DNA of 64,000 nucleotides from Neospora caninum Liverpool (Eukaryota > Apicomplexa > Conoidasida > Eucoccidiorida > Sarcocystidae). The notes under the pieces were generated by a model. That model worked only from the letters and a program-made list of their open reading frames with translations. It had not been told where the DNA came from and ran no database searches. Shown here piece by piece: positions 1 to 12,300 of this stretch. Within the stretch, counting starts at the first letter, position 1; the number at the start of each line of letters is the position of its first letter. The translations under genes were made by a program, and so were the position numbers. Location of the stretch: contig NC_018389.1 in NCBI RefSeq assembly GCF_000208865.1, positions 1-64,000 of the forward strand, written 5' to 3'.

Positions 1-1526
1 GGGTCACGGTCCCTCCCGCTCAACCGATCTGCAACAACGCGATTACGCGCATCCAGTCGGGTGGGACCACCACACTCCGTCTCATACATGTCCAGAAAGG
101 AATCGAAGCCGACCAGTTGTGTCAGCACGCTCAGGACGACATGAAGGGAAGCTACGCTGAGCTGCCATGTCGCACGAGACGTTCGGGGAAACGTGCGGTT
201 ACCAACGCAGCAGACGATGTAGCGCGAAAGCTCTTTCCAGTTCCAGGAACGACCTCGCATATCACATTAGCCTCGCTGCCATGGTCTATAGGCAGTTATC
301 AATAAAACGTCTCCAGTGTAAAGACGGAACGGCGAGCAGCGTAAGCTTCTTCATTCGCGACATAACACTCCACAACGACTGGCACAACACACAAGAGAGG
401 AAATATGGACACCTGCGGCGCAGTGTCGAACAAACGAAATCGCCACGCCTCTCTCTATCCATCCACACGTTTCGAGGCGTCTACACGTGCGCCTCGTCCA
501 TAGACCGTCAAACGCCACTGGTAGACAAAACGTGTTCTGTCGCTGTCTATACGAACACGTCTGTTCCGACACTTCTCGCTAATCACATCGACATGCCCGG
601 CTGATTTGCGGCACCGCGTGAAGCGCCTATCCAGAGCATCGATCAAACACGAACCCCAGCCACTGACCCGACAGGGCCCCTTGACGATCCTCAGGCCCCA
701 ACCCACATTGCCATTGAAACAAGGGTGAACGGTGCGTACTTTGTGCCGCTGACGTCATCCGCGGAGCCCCCGGAAAACATGTGGAATGGAGGCAGTGCTG
801 AAGCAACGCGTCCCCAGTCACGCCTGTCGCCAACTCCCCCTGTCCTGCCAACATTCCAAATCCACTCACTCTAGCCGCCTTGAAGTATTTCCGCACCTCT
901 ACACTCCGCCTACCCTAGTCTGGGCATCATGGACCGCAATGCACTCACATGCTTCCCGATTCGTTGGGTCCCTCCACGCATGCAGTTGGCCATCCCTCTC
1001 AAACAGGGGATCAAGATCCTCCACTTCGTGTCAACATACACTCCCTTACTACCCACTTCCTGAGGCTGAACACCAAATAACAAAGCGACAACCGCTGCAC
1101 TCACGCTATGGACACCCCAAGTGCGTCTGAAACGGTGGGCGAATCACCTTGCTGGCGCTGCAGTCTCGCCTCGCTTCGCACTCAGCAGTTGCCTTGTTTG
1201 ATCCCCAGACGTAATCCAATGGTTTCCGTGAGACCACACGTTGTCGCACACAGCGTCACGTGTAGAAAATGCAGCACCCCGACGCCATTCGCTGCTATTC
1301 CACTCCGGGAACATCCGGTCCCACACAGGGTCCTTCCCCACGACCACCACCCCTGCCCCCCCCTTCCCCTTCCGGTGAGCGGCTATGCCCAGTCGGAGGA
1401 CCCCAAACCGATGCACATTCCTTCACTACTTCGTCCCACCACTGCCTCGCCTCCTAAAAACCCCCGCGCGCGCCCCCTGCACAAACAATCCCACAAGGTT
1501 GCCCCCTTCCCCCCACCAGCAACGAG
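1..1526 (+). repeat. Satellite family A monomer, 1,526-bp form
   Basis: This block is repeated directly after itself: the bases at the window start recur at about 1,527, and all internal landmarks (for example 167 and 1,693) are offset by exactly 1,526 bp. The + strand is C/A-rich and G-poor. Relatives of the same monomer recur near 9.1, 10.7, 16.9 and 18.5 kb in a longer form of about 1,597 bp. The short form lacks a 71-bp stretch that the long form carries. The open frames inside show no conserved domain and are not called as genes. The monomer starts at the window edge, so its true phase is unknown. Confidence 0.85.
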
Positions 1527-2700
1527 GGTCAACGGTCCCTCCCGCTCAACCGATCTGCAACAACGCGACCACGCGCATCCAGTCGGGTGGGACCACCACA
1601 CTCCGTCTCATACATGTCCAGAAAGGAATCGAAGCCGACCAGTTGTGTCAGCACGCTCAGGACGACATGAAAGGAAGCTACGCTGAGCTGCCATGTCGCA
1701 CGAGACGTTCGGGGAAACGTGCGGTTACCAACGCAGCAGACGATGTAGCGCGAAAGCTCTTTCCAGTTCCAGGAACGACCTCGCATATCACATTAGCCTC
1801 GCTGCCATGGTCTATAGGCAGTTATCAATAAAACGTCTCCAGTGTAAAGACGGAACGGCGAGCAGCGTAACCTTCTTCATGCGCGACATAACACTCCACA
1901 ACGACTGGCACAACACACAAGAGAGGAAATGTGGACACCTGCTTCTCAGTGTCGAACAAACGAAATCGCCACGCCTCTCTCTATCCATCCACACGTTTCG
2001 AGGCGTCTACACGTGCGCCTCGTCCATAGACCGTCAAACGCCACTGGTAGACAAAACGTGTTCTGTCGCTGTCTATACGAACACGTCTGTTCCGACACTT
2101 CTCACTGACCTCATCGACATGCCCACCTGATTTGCGGCACCGCGTGAAGCGCCGATCCACAGCATCAATCAAACACGAAACCCAGCCACTGACACGGCAT
2201 GACCGCTTGCAGATTCCCACGATTCTCACACCCTCAGCCCTTATCGCCGCCGGAACGAGAGTGAAGAGCGCGTACCTGTTCGGTCTGACGACACCCCGCA
2301 GAGCCCCCAGGTAAACAGTGGGAATAAAGGCAGTGCTGAAGCAACGCGTCCCCAGTCACGCCTGTCGCCAACTCCCCCTGTCCTGCCAACCTTCGAAATC
2401 CACTCACTGTTACAGTGTGCGTTGGGTGTCGTGTCCGTGCCACCTACCTGTTCATCCTGAACAGGAAATATAAATGGCGGAGCAGTGGCGGTCACATTGT
2501 GGACACATCATGCTCGCCAGAAACGGTGGGACAACTGTGGTGCCTCGATGACAATGGTCTGTCGTCTCACTGCGCACTGGGCTGTTGCATCACCAGACGT
2601 ATTCCAACGCTCTGCGTGACTCCTAACACTGTCCAGCGATCCTTCATCACCCCACAGTCGACGCTGATACCGTACTCGTTACGATAACAACGCGGCGCTC
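1527..2700 (+). repeat. Satellite family A, second 1.5-kb-type monomer then a diverged monomer
   Basis: From 1,527 to about 2,408 this copy follows the preceding monomer closely with scattered substitutions. At about 2,408 it switches to a more diverged family A type. The stretch around 2,580-2,650 resembles 12,415-12,470, both holding the phrase agacgtattccaac. The switch point looks like an old recombination junction between monomer types. No gene is supported. Confidence 0.7.
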
Positions 2701-3655
2701 GCAAGGTCCATCGAGTACATGTACCAAATCACACTGGACCAGAGGACCACACTTTACTTTCTAGCTCATCGCGGCTCCCTCGCCCTTTTTGTGGCAGCCT
2801 CGCTCTCGTGCCCCGACGCTTTACGCGTCGCACGCTCTACCGCACACAACCAAACATTTGCTCGGTTGCATCGAATTAAAGTACATGCTCCACCGCGTGT
2901 ACGCCCCCCTCCCCCCAAATCCTTTGCGTGTCACCGCCCTCATCACATCCACTATACCGACACCCCTGAGCTATTCGGTGCCTCATCCGCAACGCCTCCC
3001 CAGCATTGACACACACAGCTCATCGTGTGCGTACCTCCTGTGCAGGGACGTCACAATCCATCAGACGCCTCTACTCCGCAGATTTGCGACCACCTGCCAC
3101 ACCTCCAGTCACGCACTCGCTTCGAGTGGGAGCGCCCTATGCTTCTTCCCCAAGTGTCGACGCAACTCCTCTAACGCCAACAATCAGTGCAACCGTACAG
3201 AGATGACACACAATACCCGCACGCGTGCGGCATGCACCTCACTTCTGGATCACCGCAAGCATGTCCGTTCCTGTCCGGAATGCGACTCGGGTCAACAGCA
3301 TGGTGGTTCGTCATACCTGCGCACTAAATATAAAGTACTCATGAACAATCTTCACGTCGACATGCACCAGCCCCTCGCAAGCCATATGCTGTTCCCAGCA
3401 GCAACCCACAGGCAGACGGCAACCCGCCTGCAGGCACTACACGAAGCCCTGTCACCTCCCCCCTCTACTCCGCCCGACCCAGCACTGCACCGGAAAACCC
3501 AGAGCTATTGCCAATGGTGAGGGAAGACGGAGCAGTCGGGTTCCCACAAGCAGACAACCATGACAATCAACGAAACGTGGCGCCTCGTCGGCGCAGACAT
3601 CGTCTGCACAACACACTCGAACACGAAGTCCTCCTGGAGCATTCCCAACCGTGTT

Positions 3656-3691
<36 letters not shown>

Positions 3692-5520
3692 CACTGATTA
3701 AATCCTTTGAGTCGCTTTACAAGATCCGCAACGCGGCTCCAACTGGCTGATGAAGTAGCTTCTTGCGAGTTGCCTGGCCCATTTTCTGCCGCCTCCAACA
3801 ACTGCCTCGCCGCCCGTGCATACTTCCGGGATCTGACGAAACACACCACACCACACCGTGTCCGGAGCATATTTGCGACAGTCGATAGAAGGGGAATCCC
3901 CCCCGCTACCGGGTTTCGCCGACGCTTTCAGCTGCTATGATACAGACACACATGCCACACCCCAAGTCACCACGAGTGGCCTAACGCAAATTGAAGGGCA
4001 CACTCTAGTCGCCGGGTTCACTTGTATGCTGTACGAAGCCTCTACAGTAGAGCCTAGCCCATCTGGGGGTTCCGCAACGCCTCACACGCCATACTGTGGC
4101 AGGCTGTGAAGGGGAAACAGGCAGAAACAAACGACTTCATGTAGAGAGGTAGCACCATCAAACCGTCCCACTGCAGAGTGTGACGGTTTGGTCACGAGAC
4201 AACAGCAAGAAATGAGATCACGCCAGCCCACTAGACCACCCCACTCACTAAACCGTTGCGCACGTGCTTACGCCAAACGTGGTGTCTCAGGGCATACACG
4301 CGCATAAACGACGCCACCTGATGTCGGTCCTGTTTTACTCCTCGTGATAGTCTCTCGGCCGCAACAAAAGTACGTCTCTAATGCAGATACCTCTGCAAGA
4401 TAACAGTATAAGCCAAGGCACTCGTCTCAACAGCACTCTGCACCTCTGCCGCAGCACACTCGACGCCCCATCAGACCTCATAACTGACGCTTCCTTGCCA
4501 AAATATCCACAACTGACTGCCTCCGTCCCCGAGCGATCTTCCCCCCAGTCGCTGGTTGTGCGACCCTTCCGTTCAGAGCTACGTCGCTGGACTTCTCGGG
4601 AGAACCCCTCGGCCGACCGTCTACAGAAGGCCTACTATCTGCTTGCGACACCCAGGCTTCCGCAGTGTCCGCCATGTGGAGACGGCAGGGCAACAGCTTC
4701 CACAGGCTTCCGGCCTCTATTGAGCCAGACAATGGTGCGGTCGACACTCTCATTCGCCTCCTCGATACGGGTTTCGCCTCAGAGAACTTACGGCGCACCG
4801 CCTCTCACTCGAGGTTCACTTTTTCGTATCTCCCACGACTACAGGGCGCTTGGCATCCATGCACACCCTCGACTACCTCAGAACCGCTGTATATACAGTA
4901 CAATCATACGGCCAAGGCCCCCGGTGCCGCTACATGAGTAAACGAGTACACGAACAAAATCCAGAGCCGAAACGGTTACGCTCGTGCCGCGACAAAATTT
5001 GCTGCACCACCTGTTAACCCCCCAAACATTCACAGTCACTAACACTCCTTGTAAATGCTGGCGTCCCCTCGTGCAGAATCCGACCTACTCCCATAGACCC
5101 ACCCGTCGGGCCACACACGTGACCGAAACCCTCCTGCCTGTCCTGAGCCATTCCACCGCACACACAACGAAACGAGCGTAAGGTTTGAACCTTTACGGAC
5201 ACACAAACCAGAATCATCAAACATGCACGGATATCCACCTGAAGTGGGCCCCCATCTCTCCCCGCCGCCGCCCATCTGGATGCCCTGGCAGCCCTTCCAA
5301 ATCAATACACTGTCAGCGACTCATCCACCACAGCCTTTGGCTTCGGCGCTCCCGTCTCTTGATGTTCAACGTACTCACATGATTGCCGAAAAGCCCGGCC
5401 CACTCGTATAGAGTTCGCCAAGCCTACCAAGTAGTTGAACAGGATTCCATCTTCCCCAAACCCCTGACTACCTACGTATGGACCCTGAACACGGAACCGC
5501 AAACGACAGAAGCACGGTGG
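2701..5520 (+). repeat. Satellite family B, diverged left copy
   Basis: This stretch is related by direct repetition to 24.7-27.9 kb and 27.9-29.1 kb. Matching landmarks are around 3,411 versus 25,501 (a cagacggcaac phrase), 3,800 versus 28,910 (a ctcgccgcccgtgc phrase), and 5,070 versus 27,225 (cgtgcagaatccgacct). Divergence is much higher than between the HOR copies, so this copy is older. The strand bias is the same as in family A. A (CA)n microsatellite lies inside it. No gene is supported. Confidence 0.65.
3659..3691. repeat. (CA)n microsatellite
   Basis: An uninterrupted CA dinucleotide run of about 33 bp lies within satellite family B. The corresponding position in the other B copies does not show it, so it arose in this copy or was lost elsewhere. 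Confidence 0.95.
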
Positions 5521-6431
5521 GGATCACGCCGGGAACGCAGCCAGGTGCATTTGGCACGGCAGGAAACCTGTGACGCCACGCTGGCACCCGTGTCCTACCC
5601 CATTCCTCACTAACCTGTCGAAGCCGGAGGCGTATGCACCAGGGCTGTGAGTACGGCCTGATATCGATGGAGACACGCCCTGTAGTGGGCTCGCATCACG
5701 CACTGCCACGCCTCTGTCCACCCCCTCATGGTACCATCCCTCCCCTGCAACGCCTGCGAGCGTATGCCCAGTCAAAGGACACGAGGTCCCTACTCAGCAT
5801 TGCTTATCTCCTTGTCACTGCCTCGTGCTTTGATTCCCCGTGCCGGTTTCCTGCACAGAATATCCCACAAGGCAGTCTCCCATCCCAAGGGCAACGAATG
5901 TCAACCGACCTGCTCAACCGGCTTGCAACAACATTGCCGGTTGCATCCAGTCTGTTCAGACCGCCACACACGGCCACACACGTCGTGCGAAGACTCGGTG
6001 AACCGGACACGACCAACTGTCAGCAGGCTCGGGCGTCCTGAGAGGGAGCCACATCGAGTTGGCAGAGCCGACGAGCCTTTCGAGAAAACCCGCGGTTCCC
6101 AACGCAGCGACTGTGCCAAAATTTGTATGTGCCCAGGAACAGTACAACGAAAAAGGTGCGACCCAGGCAGCTCTGGTCACTGATAGTCCCCAAATGGCAA
6201 AACAATCCACCACACATGCCGAAACACGCAAGCGGCACGATATGGACACCTGTGTGGCAGTGCAGTAGTAACGAAACTGCCACACCTATCCATTCATTGG
6301 CACCGTAAGAGGCTTCTAGGTGCACGCCTCATCAGCAGACCTTCACGGGCCACTGATAGGAAGCACATCTTTCCGCACGATGGTACAATGCGAGGGAAAT
6401 CACGCAGTATAGGGCGCCACGGCTCATACGC
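5521..6431 (+). repeat. Mixed satellite segment left of the HOR array
   Basis: Bases 5,521-5,700 are nearly identical to 13,789-13,970 and 21,541-21,720, so the left flank already holds the last part of an HOR unit. Bases 5,700-6,420 then depart from the HOR and instead resemble 8,080-8,500: both contain the phrase ctgctcaaccggcttgca and a tatggacacctgtgtggcag phrase. The segment is therefore a mosaic of monomer types. Confidence 0.65.
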
Positions 6432-9110
6432 GAACAGCCCCCGCTTCCTCTGCGGCCGGGAACACAACGAATAAATGAGGCATCACAATGTCAAACGAAG
6501 ACGTAGGTAGGAAGAGATGAATATCAGGCATGAGCGAAGGCTGATACAGTTGCAAGGACCAACCTGTTTTGGCCTTTCCTCGAGGGCGTTAGTCTGTTTG
6601 TCGCTGTCAGCGAACACAAGTGCCACGACAGTTCATATTGATTCTCTCGTCTCGGACGAATGAAACACAGCACCGCGTGTAGCAGCTGTTCACGAGCTCG
6701 CTCAAAAGCACGAACCCCAGCCCGTCACACACCAATCTTGCAGATTCGCGAGCCCTCATTCTACCGTTCTCCGTCGAGGTCGAATGAGGAGTGCGTACTA
6801 GCATCAGCTGACGAAACCCGCGATGGCTCCCTCAACTGACGTGGAATGAAGTTCCTGTTGACGCAGCTCATCCGCTGTCACATCTGTCGCCCATCCCCCT
6901 GCCTCCGCACCGTTCCAAAGCCAATCCCCGCTCATCGGCCCAACCCCACCACCCACGTGCAATGCGTAACTACCACGAGTGCAGAAAGGGCCACCACGCC
7001 CCTCAGTATGCATCAAAGGGCTTCGTCCCTTCTGGACACGTTCCTCTTCTATATGCCCCAAACTCAAACGGTAGTAACATCGTCTGCCCCCACGCACACA
7101 GACCGCACGACGCTTTTCAAGCTGCGCGGGGCGCCACACCCTATGCGCGATGATGCTTCTACGCGCGGGACCACACTAACCTTTGAACCACCACACCGAA
7201 CACAGAGGTTTTGAGAGAAGTGAAAATCGACCCGATTTCAGATACGGTCGTGGGGATCACTGCGTCTCGTTTGCTTTGCGGGGGCGAGCTGCTTCTAGTC
7301 GCTGTCTACCAATAGGGTGACCTCCAAGCGGTCGCGTGACACGCGACGTCACGTGTAGCTGCTAGACGTCCTCGATTCAACACGAACCTCGGCCCGTGTC
7401 GAAACCACATGTGGCATCTGTGAGGGGTGCATACTGCCAGTTGCTGACGGAAATCGCGTTGATTACCTCATGTCACATGCGATGAAAACGATGCTGAGGC
7501 AACTCGCGCGCTGGCGCGCAGATTTCCAAATCCCTCTGCCTGCCAACCCGTCAAACGTGACACGCCGGCATCTCCCCGAACCCCATAGCCGGCTACGAAC
7601 CCCATCCCACAAACACCTCAACGCAACGCAATCACATACCTCCAAGCCGTACGTACTGCGCATACAGCTCGCCAACGATCCCAAACGGTGAACCCGCATT
7701 CCGTCACCCTACCAAACCAGTCACTACCTACACTCGGAGGCTGAACACGAAATGAAGAAAAAAATCAGTCGGGGCCCCCTCCTGAACCACTCCCAGTGCA
7801 CCTGAAACCAAGAGACATACGCCGCAGATTTGCTGACGTCGGAAGGTCTCGTCTCGCTCTAGTCTCGTGTCTTCCGAAACGTATTTCATCCCGCTACGCA
7901 AGACCTGTTTTGACGCAGACGCGCTGCCTACTGGTCACGCGTCACGCAATGTCGCACCGCTGCCGGTCCCCACATCGTATCATCACATCTCTCGCACCGA
8001 CCATAGAGTGGATGAGCCCTGTCGCATTTTTCCTCATATAACCTCGACTCATGGTAACGCCGTGACATTGCCCCGCCACATAACGCGCCCGCGCAGGCTT
8101 CCCTGCACGGATAATCCCGCGAGGGAGCGCCCCTTCCCACCACGGGCAACGAATGTCAACCGTCCTGCTCAACCGGCTTGCACCAACATTGCCGGCTGCA
8201 TCCAGTCGGCTCAGACGGCCACACAGGGCCATATATGGCCTGCGCTGACTCGGTGAACCGGATGCGACCACCTGCGAACAGGCTCGGGAGTCCTGAGAGG
8301 GAGCCGCGTCGAGTCGGCAGACCCCACAAGTCTTTCGAGAAAACCCGCGGCTACCAACGCAGCGACTATGCCTAAAGCGCGTGTGCCCGGGACCCTCACA
8401 AAGAAAAAAATGCGGCTCAGGCAGCTCTGGTCACTGATATTCCATTAACGGCAAAACAATCCTCCACGCATGGCGGAAAACGCTTGCGGCACGATATGGA
8501 CACCTGTGTGGCAGTGCAGTAGTAACGAAACTGCTACGTCTCACCATTCATTGGCACCGTTAGAGCCGTCCCGACGTGCGCTCTATTCATAGGCTCGGGA
8601 GTCCAATGGTAGAAAGAAACGTTTTCCCGCGTGCAGTTGTGTGCAAGGAAAGGAATGATATCGCAGCACCACTTGAAGCGGCTATCCACAGCCTTGCTCA
8701 ATCCTCAATCCCATCCCGCGACACGACAACTTCGCAGATTCGTCGGCGCCCAATCTAAATGTCGATAGCGAAATTCCTGCGCATGGTCCGTAGATTCGAG
8801 GGCTGACGAAATCTGCGTAGGCCCCCGAAAAACATGTGTAATAGAGGCGGTGCTGAAGCAACTCGTACCCAGCCACACCTGTCGCCAAATCCCCTGTTCT
8901 GCCAACCTTCCCAGTCCACTCACTGTCACCGCCCCGACACCCTCCACCGCCCAAGTCTGCGCCTCATGGTCGGCAACGCACTGACATACCTACCGAATCG
9001 TTGGCCCCCCACGCATGCAGTTTGCCATCTCTCTCACCGAGTAGGCCCCTACTCCTTGTTCAACATCCACTTCCTTACTACCTACCCTTTGAGGCTGAAC
9101 AGAAAATAAC

Positions 9111-10708
9111 AAGAGGCACCGCTGCGCTCACGCTATGGGCATGCCAAGAGTGTCTGAAACAGTGGGCGAATCACCTTGCTGGCGCTGCAGTCTCGCCTCG
9201 CTTCGCACCCGGTAGTTGCCTTGTTTGATCCCCAGACGTAATCCAATGGTTTCCGTGAGACCACACGTTGTCGCACACAGCGTCGCGTGTAGAAAATGCA
9301 GCACCCCGACGCCATTCGCTGCTATTCCACTCCGGGAACATCCGGTCCCACACAGGGTCCTTCCCCACGACCACCACACCTGCCCCCTCCTTCCCCTTCC
9401 GGTGAGCGGCTATGCACAGTCGAAGGACCCCAAACCGATGCACATTCCTTCACTACTTCGTCCCACCACTCCTTCGCCTCCTAAAACCCCCGCGCACGCC
9501 TCCTGCACCAACACTCCCACAACACTGCCCCCTTCCCCCCACCAGCAACGAGGGTCAACGGTCCCTCCCGCTCAACCGATCTGCAACAACGCGACCACGC
9601 GCATCCAGTCCGGTGGGACCACCACACTCCGTATCATACATGTCCAGAAAGGAATCGAAGCCGAACAGTTGTGTCAGCACGCTCAGGACGACACGAAAGG
9701 AAGCTACGCTGAGCTGCCATGTCGCATGAGACGTTCGGGGAAACGTGCGGTTACCAACCCAGCAGACGTGTCTAAGGCGTTCCGCTCCAGGGTCAAACAC
9801 GCCGCACACGTTGCGAGTCAGACGTCCCCGAACACTGATGTAGGGCGAAAGCTCTTTCCAGTTCCATGAACGACGTCTCATATCACATTAGCCTCGCTGC
9901 CATGGCCTATAGGCAGTTATCATTAGAACATATCCAGTGTAAAGATGGAACGGAGTGCTGCGTAAGCTTCCTCATTCGCCACATAACACTCCGCAACGCC
10001 TGGCACAACACACAAGAGAGGAAATATGGACACCTGCGGCGCAGTGTCGAACAAACGAAATCCCTCCCCACGCCTCTCTATCCATCCACAGTTTTCGGGG
10101 CGTTCGCAGGTGCGCTGCGTCCATACGCCGTCAGAAGCCACTGGTAGACAAGACGTGTTCTGTCGCTGTCTACACGAACACGTCTGTTCCGACACTTCTC
10201 ACTGACCTCATCGACATGCCCACCTGATTTGCGGCACCGCGTGAAGCGCCTATCCAGAGCATCGATCAAACACGAACCCCAGCCACTGACACGGCATGAC
10301 AGCTTGCAGATTTCCACGATTCTCACACCCGCAGCGCTTATCGCCGCCGGAACGAGAGTGAAGGGCGCGTACCTGTTCCGGCTGACGACACCCCGCAGAG
10401 CCCCCAGGTAAGCAGTTGGAATAAAGGCAGTGCTGAGGCAACGCGTCCCCAGTCACGCCTGTCGCCAACTCCCCCTGTCCTGCCAACATTCCATATCCAC
10501 TCACTCTAGCCGCCCCGACGTCTTCCGCCGCCTCTACACTCCGCCTCCCTAGTCTGCGCATCATGGACCGCAATGCACTCACATACTTCCCGATTCGTTG
10601 GTCCCTCCACGCATGCAGTTGGCCATCTCTCTCAAAGAGGGGATCCTCAATCCGAGTTCAACATACACTCCCTTACTACCTACCACAGGAGGCTGAACAC
10701 CAAATAAC
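9111..10708 (+). repeat. Family A monomer, 1,598-bp long form, HOR copy 1
   Basis: Bounded by the phrase aagaggcacc at 9,111 and again at 10,709. It is the long form of the monomer seen at 1-1,526 and carries an extra 71 bp near 9,768-9,840. The next monomer is nearly the same sequence, so this pair is a recent local duplication inside the HOR. Confidence 0.85.
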
Positions 10709-12300
10709 AAGAGGCACCGCTGCGCTCACGCTATGGGCATGCCAAGAGTGTCTGAAACAGTGGGCGAATCACCTTCCTGGCGCTGCAGTCTCGCCTCGCT
10801 TCGCACCCGGTAGTTGCCTTGTTTGATCCCCAGACGTATTCCAATGGTTTCCGTGAGACCACACGTTGTCGCACACAGCGTCGCGTGTAGAAAATGCAGC
10901 ACCCCGACGCCATTCGCTGCTATTCCACTCCGGGAACATCCGGTCCCACACAGGGTCCTTCCCCACGACCACCACCCCTGCCCCCCCCTTCCCCTTCCGG
11001 TGAGCGGCTATGCCCAGTCGGAGGACCCCAAACCGATGCACATTCCTTCACTACTTCGTCCCACCAGGCTTCGCCTCATAAAACCCCCGCGCACGCCTCC
11101 TGCACCAACACTCCCACAACACTGCCCCCTTCCCCCCACCAGCAACGAGGGTCAACGGTCCCTCCCGCTCAACCGATCTGCAACAACGCGACCACGCGCA
11201 TCCAGTCCGGTGGGACCACCACACTCCGTATCATACATGTCCAGAAAGGAATCGAAGCCGACCAGTTGTGTCAGCACGCTCAGGACGACACGAAAGGAAG
11301 CTACGCTGAGCTGCCATGTCGCATGAGACGTTCGGGGAAACGTGCGGTTACCAACCCAGCAGACGTGTCTAAGGCGTTCCGCTCCAGGGTCAAACACGCC
11401 GCACACGTTGCGAGTCAGACGTCCCCGAACACTGATGTAGGGCGAAAGCTCTTTCCAGTTCCATGAACGACGTCTCATATCACATTAGCCTCGCTGCCAT
11501 GGCCTATAGGCAGTTATCATTAGAATATATCCAGTGTAAAGATGGAACGGAGTGCTGCGTAAGCTTCCTCATTCGCCACATAACACTCCGCAACGCCTGG
11601 CACAACACACAAGAGAGGAAATATGGACACCTGCGGCGCAGTGTCGAACAAACGAAATCCCTCCCCACGCCTCTCTATCCATCCACAGTTTTCGGGGCGT
11701 TCGCAGGTGCGCTGCGTCCATACGCCGTCAGAAGCCACTGGTAGACAAGACGTGTTCTGTCGCTGTCTATACGAACACGTCTGTGCCGACACTTCTCACT
11801 AACCTCATCGACATGCCCACCTGATTTGCGGCACCACGTAAAGCGCCGATCCACAGCATCGATCAAACACGAAACCCAGCCACTGACACGGCATGACCGC
11901 TTGCAGATTTCCACGATTCTCACACTCGCAGCGCTTATCGCCGCCGAAACGAGAGTGAACGGTGCGTACTTTGGGACGCTGACGTCACCCGCCGAGCCCG
12001 CCGGAAAAAATGTGGGATGACGGCGGTGCTGAAACAACGGGTCAACAGTCACGCCTGTAGCCAAATCCCCTGTCCTGCCAGCCTTCCAAATCCACTAACT
12101 GTCGCCGCCCCGACACCCCCCGCCGCCTCCCCCCCCTCCCTAGTTTGCGATTCACACAGCCGGCAACGCACAGACATACCTACCGATTCGTTGGTGCCTC
12201 ACACATGCAGTTGGCCATCTCTTTCAAAGAGGGGATCCTCAATCCGTGTTCAACATACACTCCCTTACTACCTACTTCCTGGGGCTGAACACCAAATAGC
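10709..12300 (+). repeat. Family A monomer, 1,592-bp long form, HOR copy 1
   Basis: Tandem partner of the preceding monomer. The first kilobase is nearly identical to it. The last third, from about 11,840, diverges and includes a run of C and CCG triplets near 12,100-12,140. Confidence 0.85.

Noticed and set aside
1108..1686. Open frames of up to 217 codons in the satellite (also at 9,216-9,869, 10,894-11,466, 16,896-17,489, 19,773-20,396)
   Set aside because: They recur only because the DNA repeats, occur in several frames at once, show no domain, and have the Pro/Thr/His/Arg-heavy composition expected from C/A-rich DNA.
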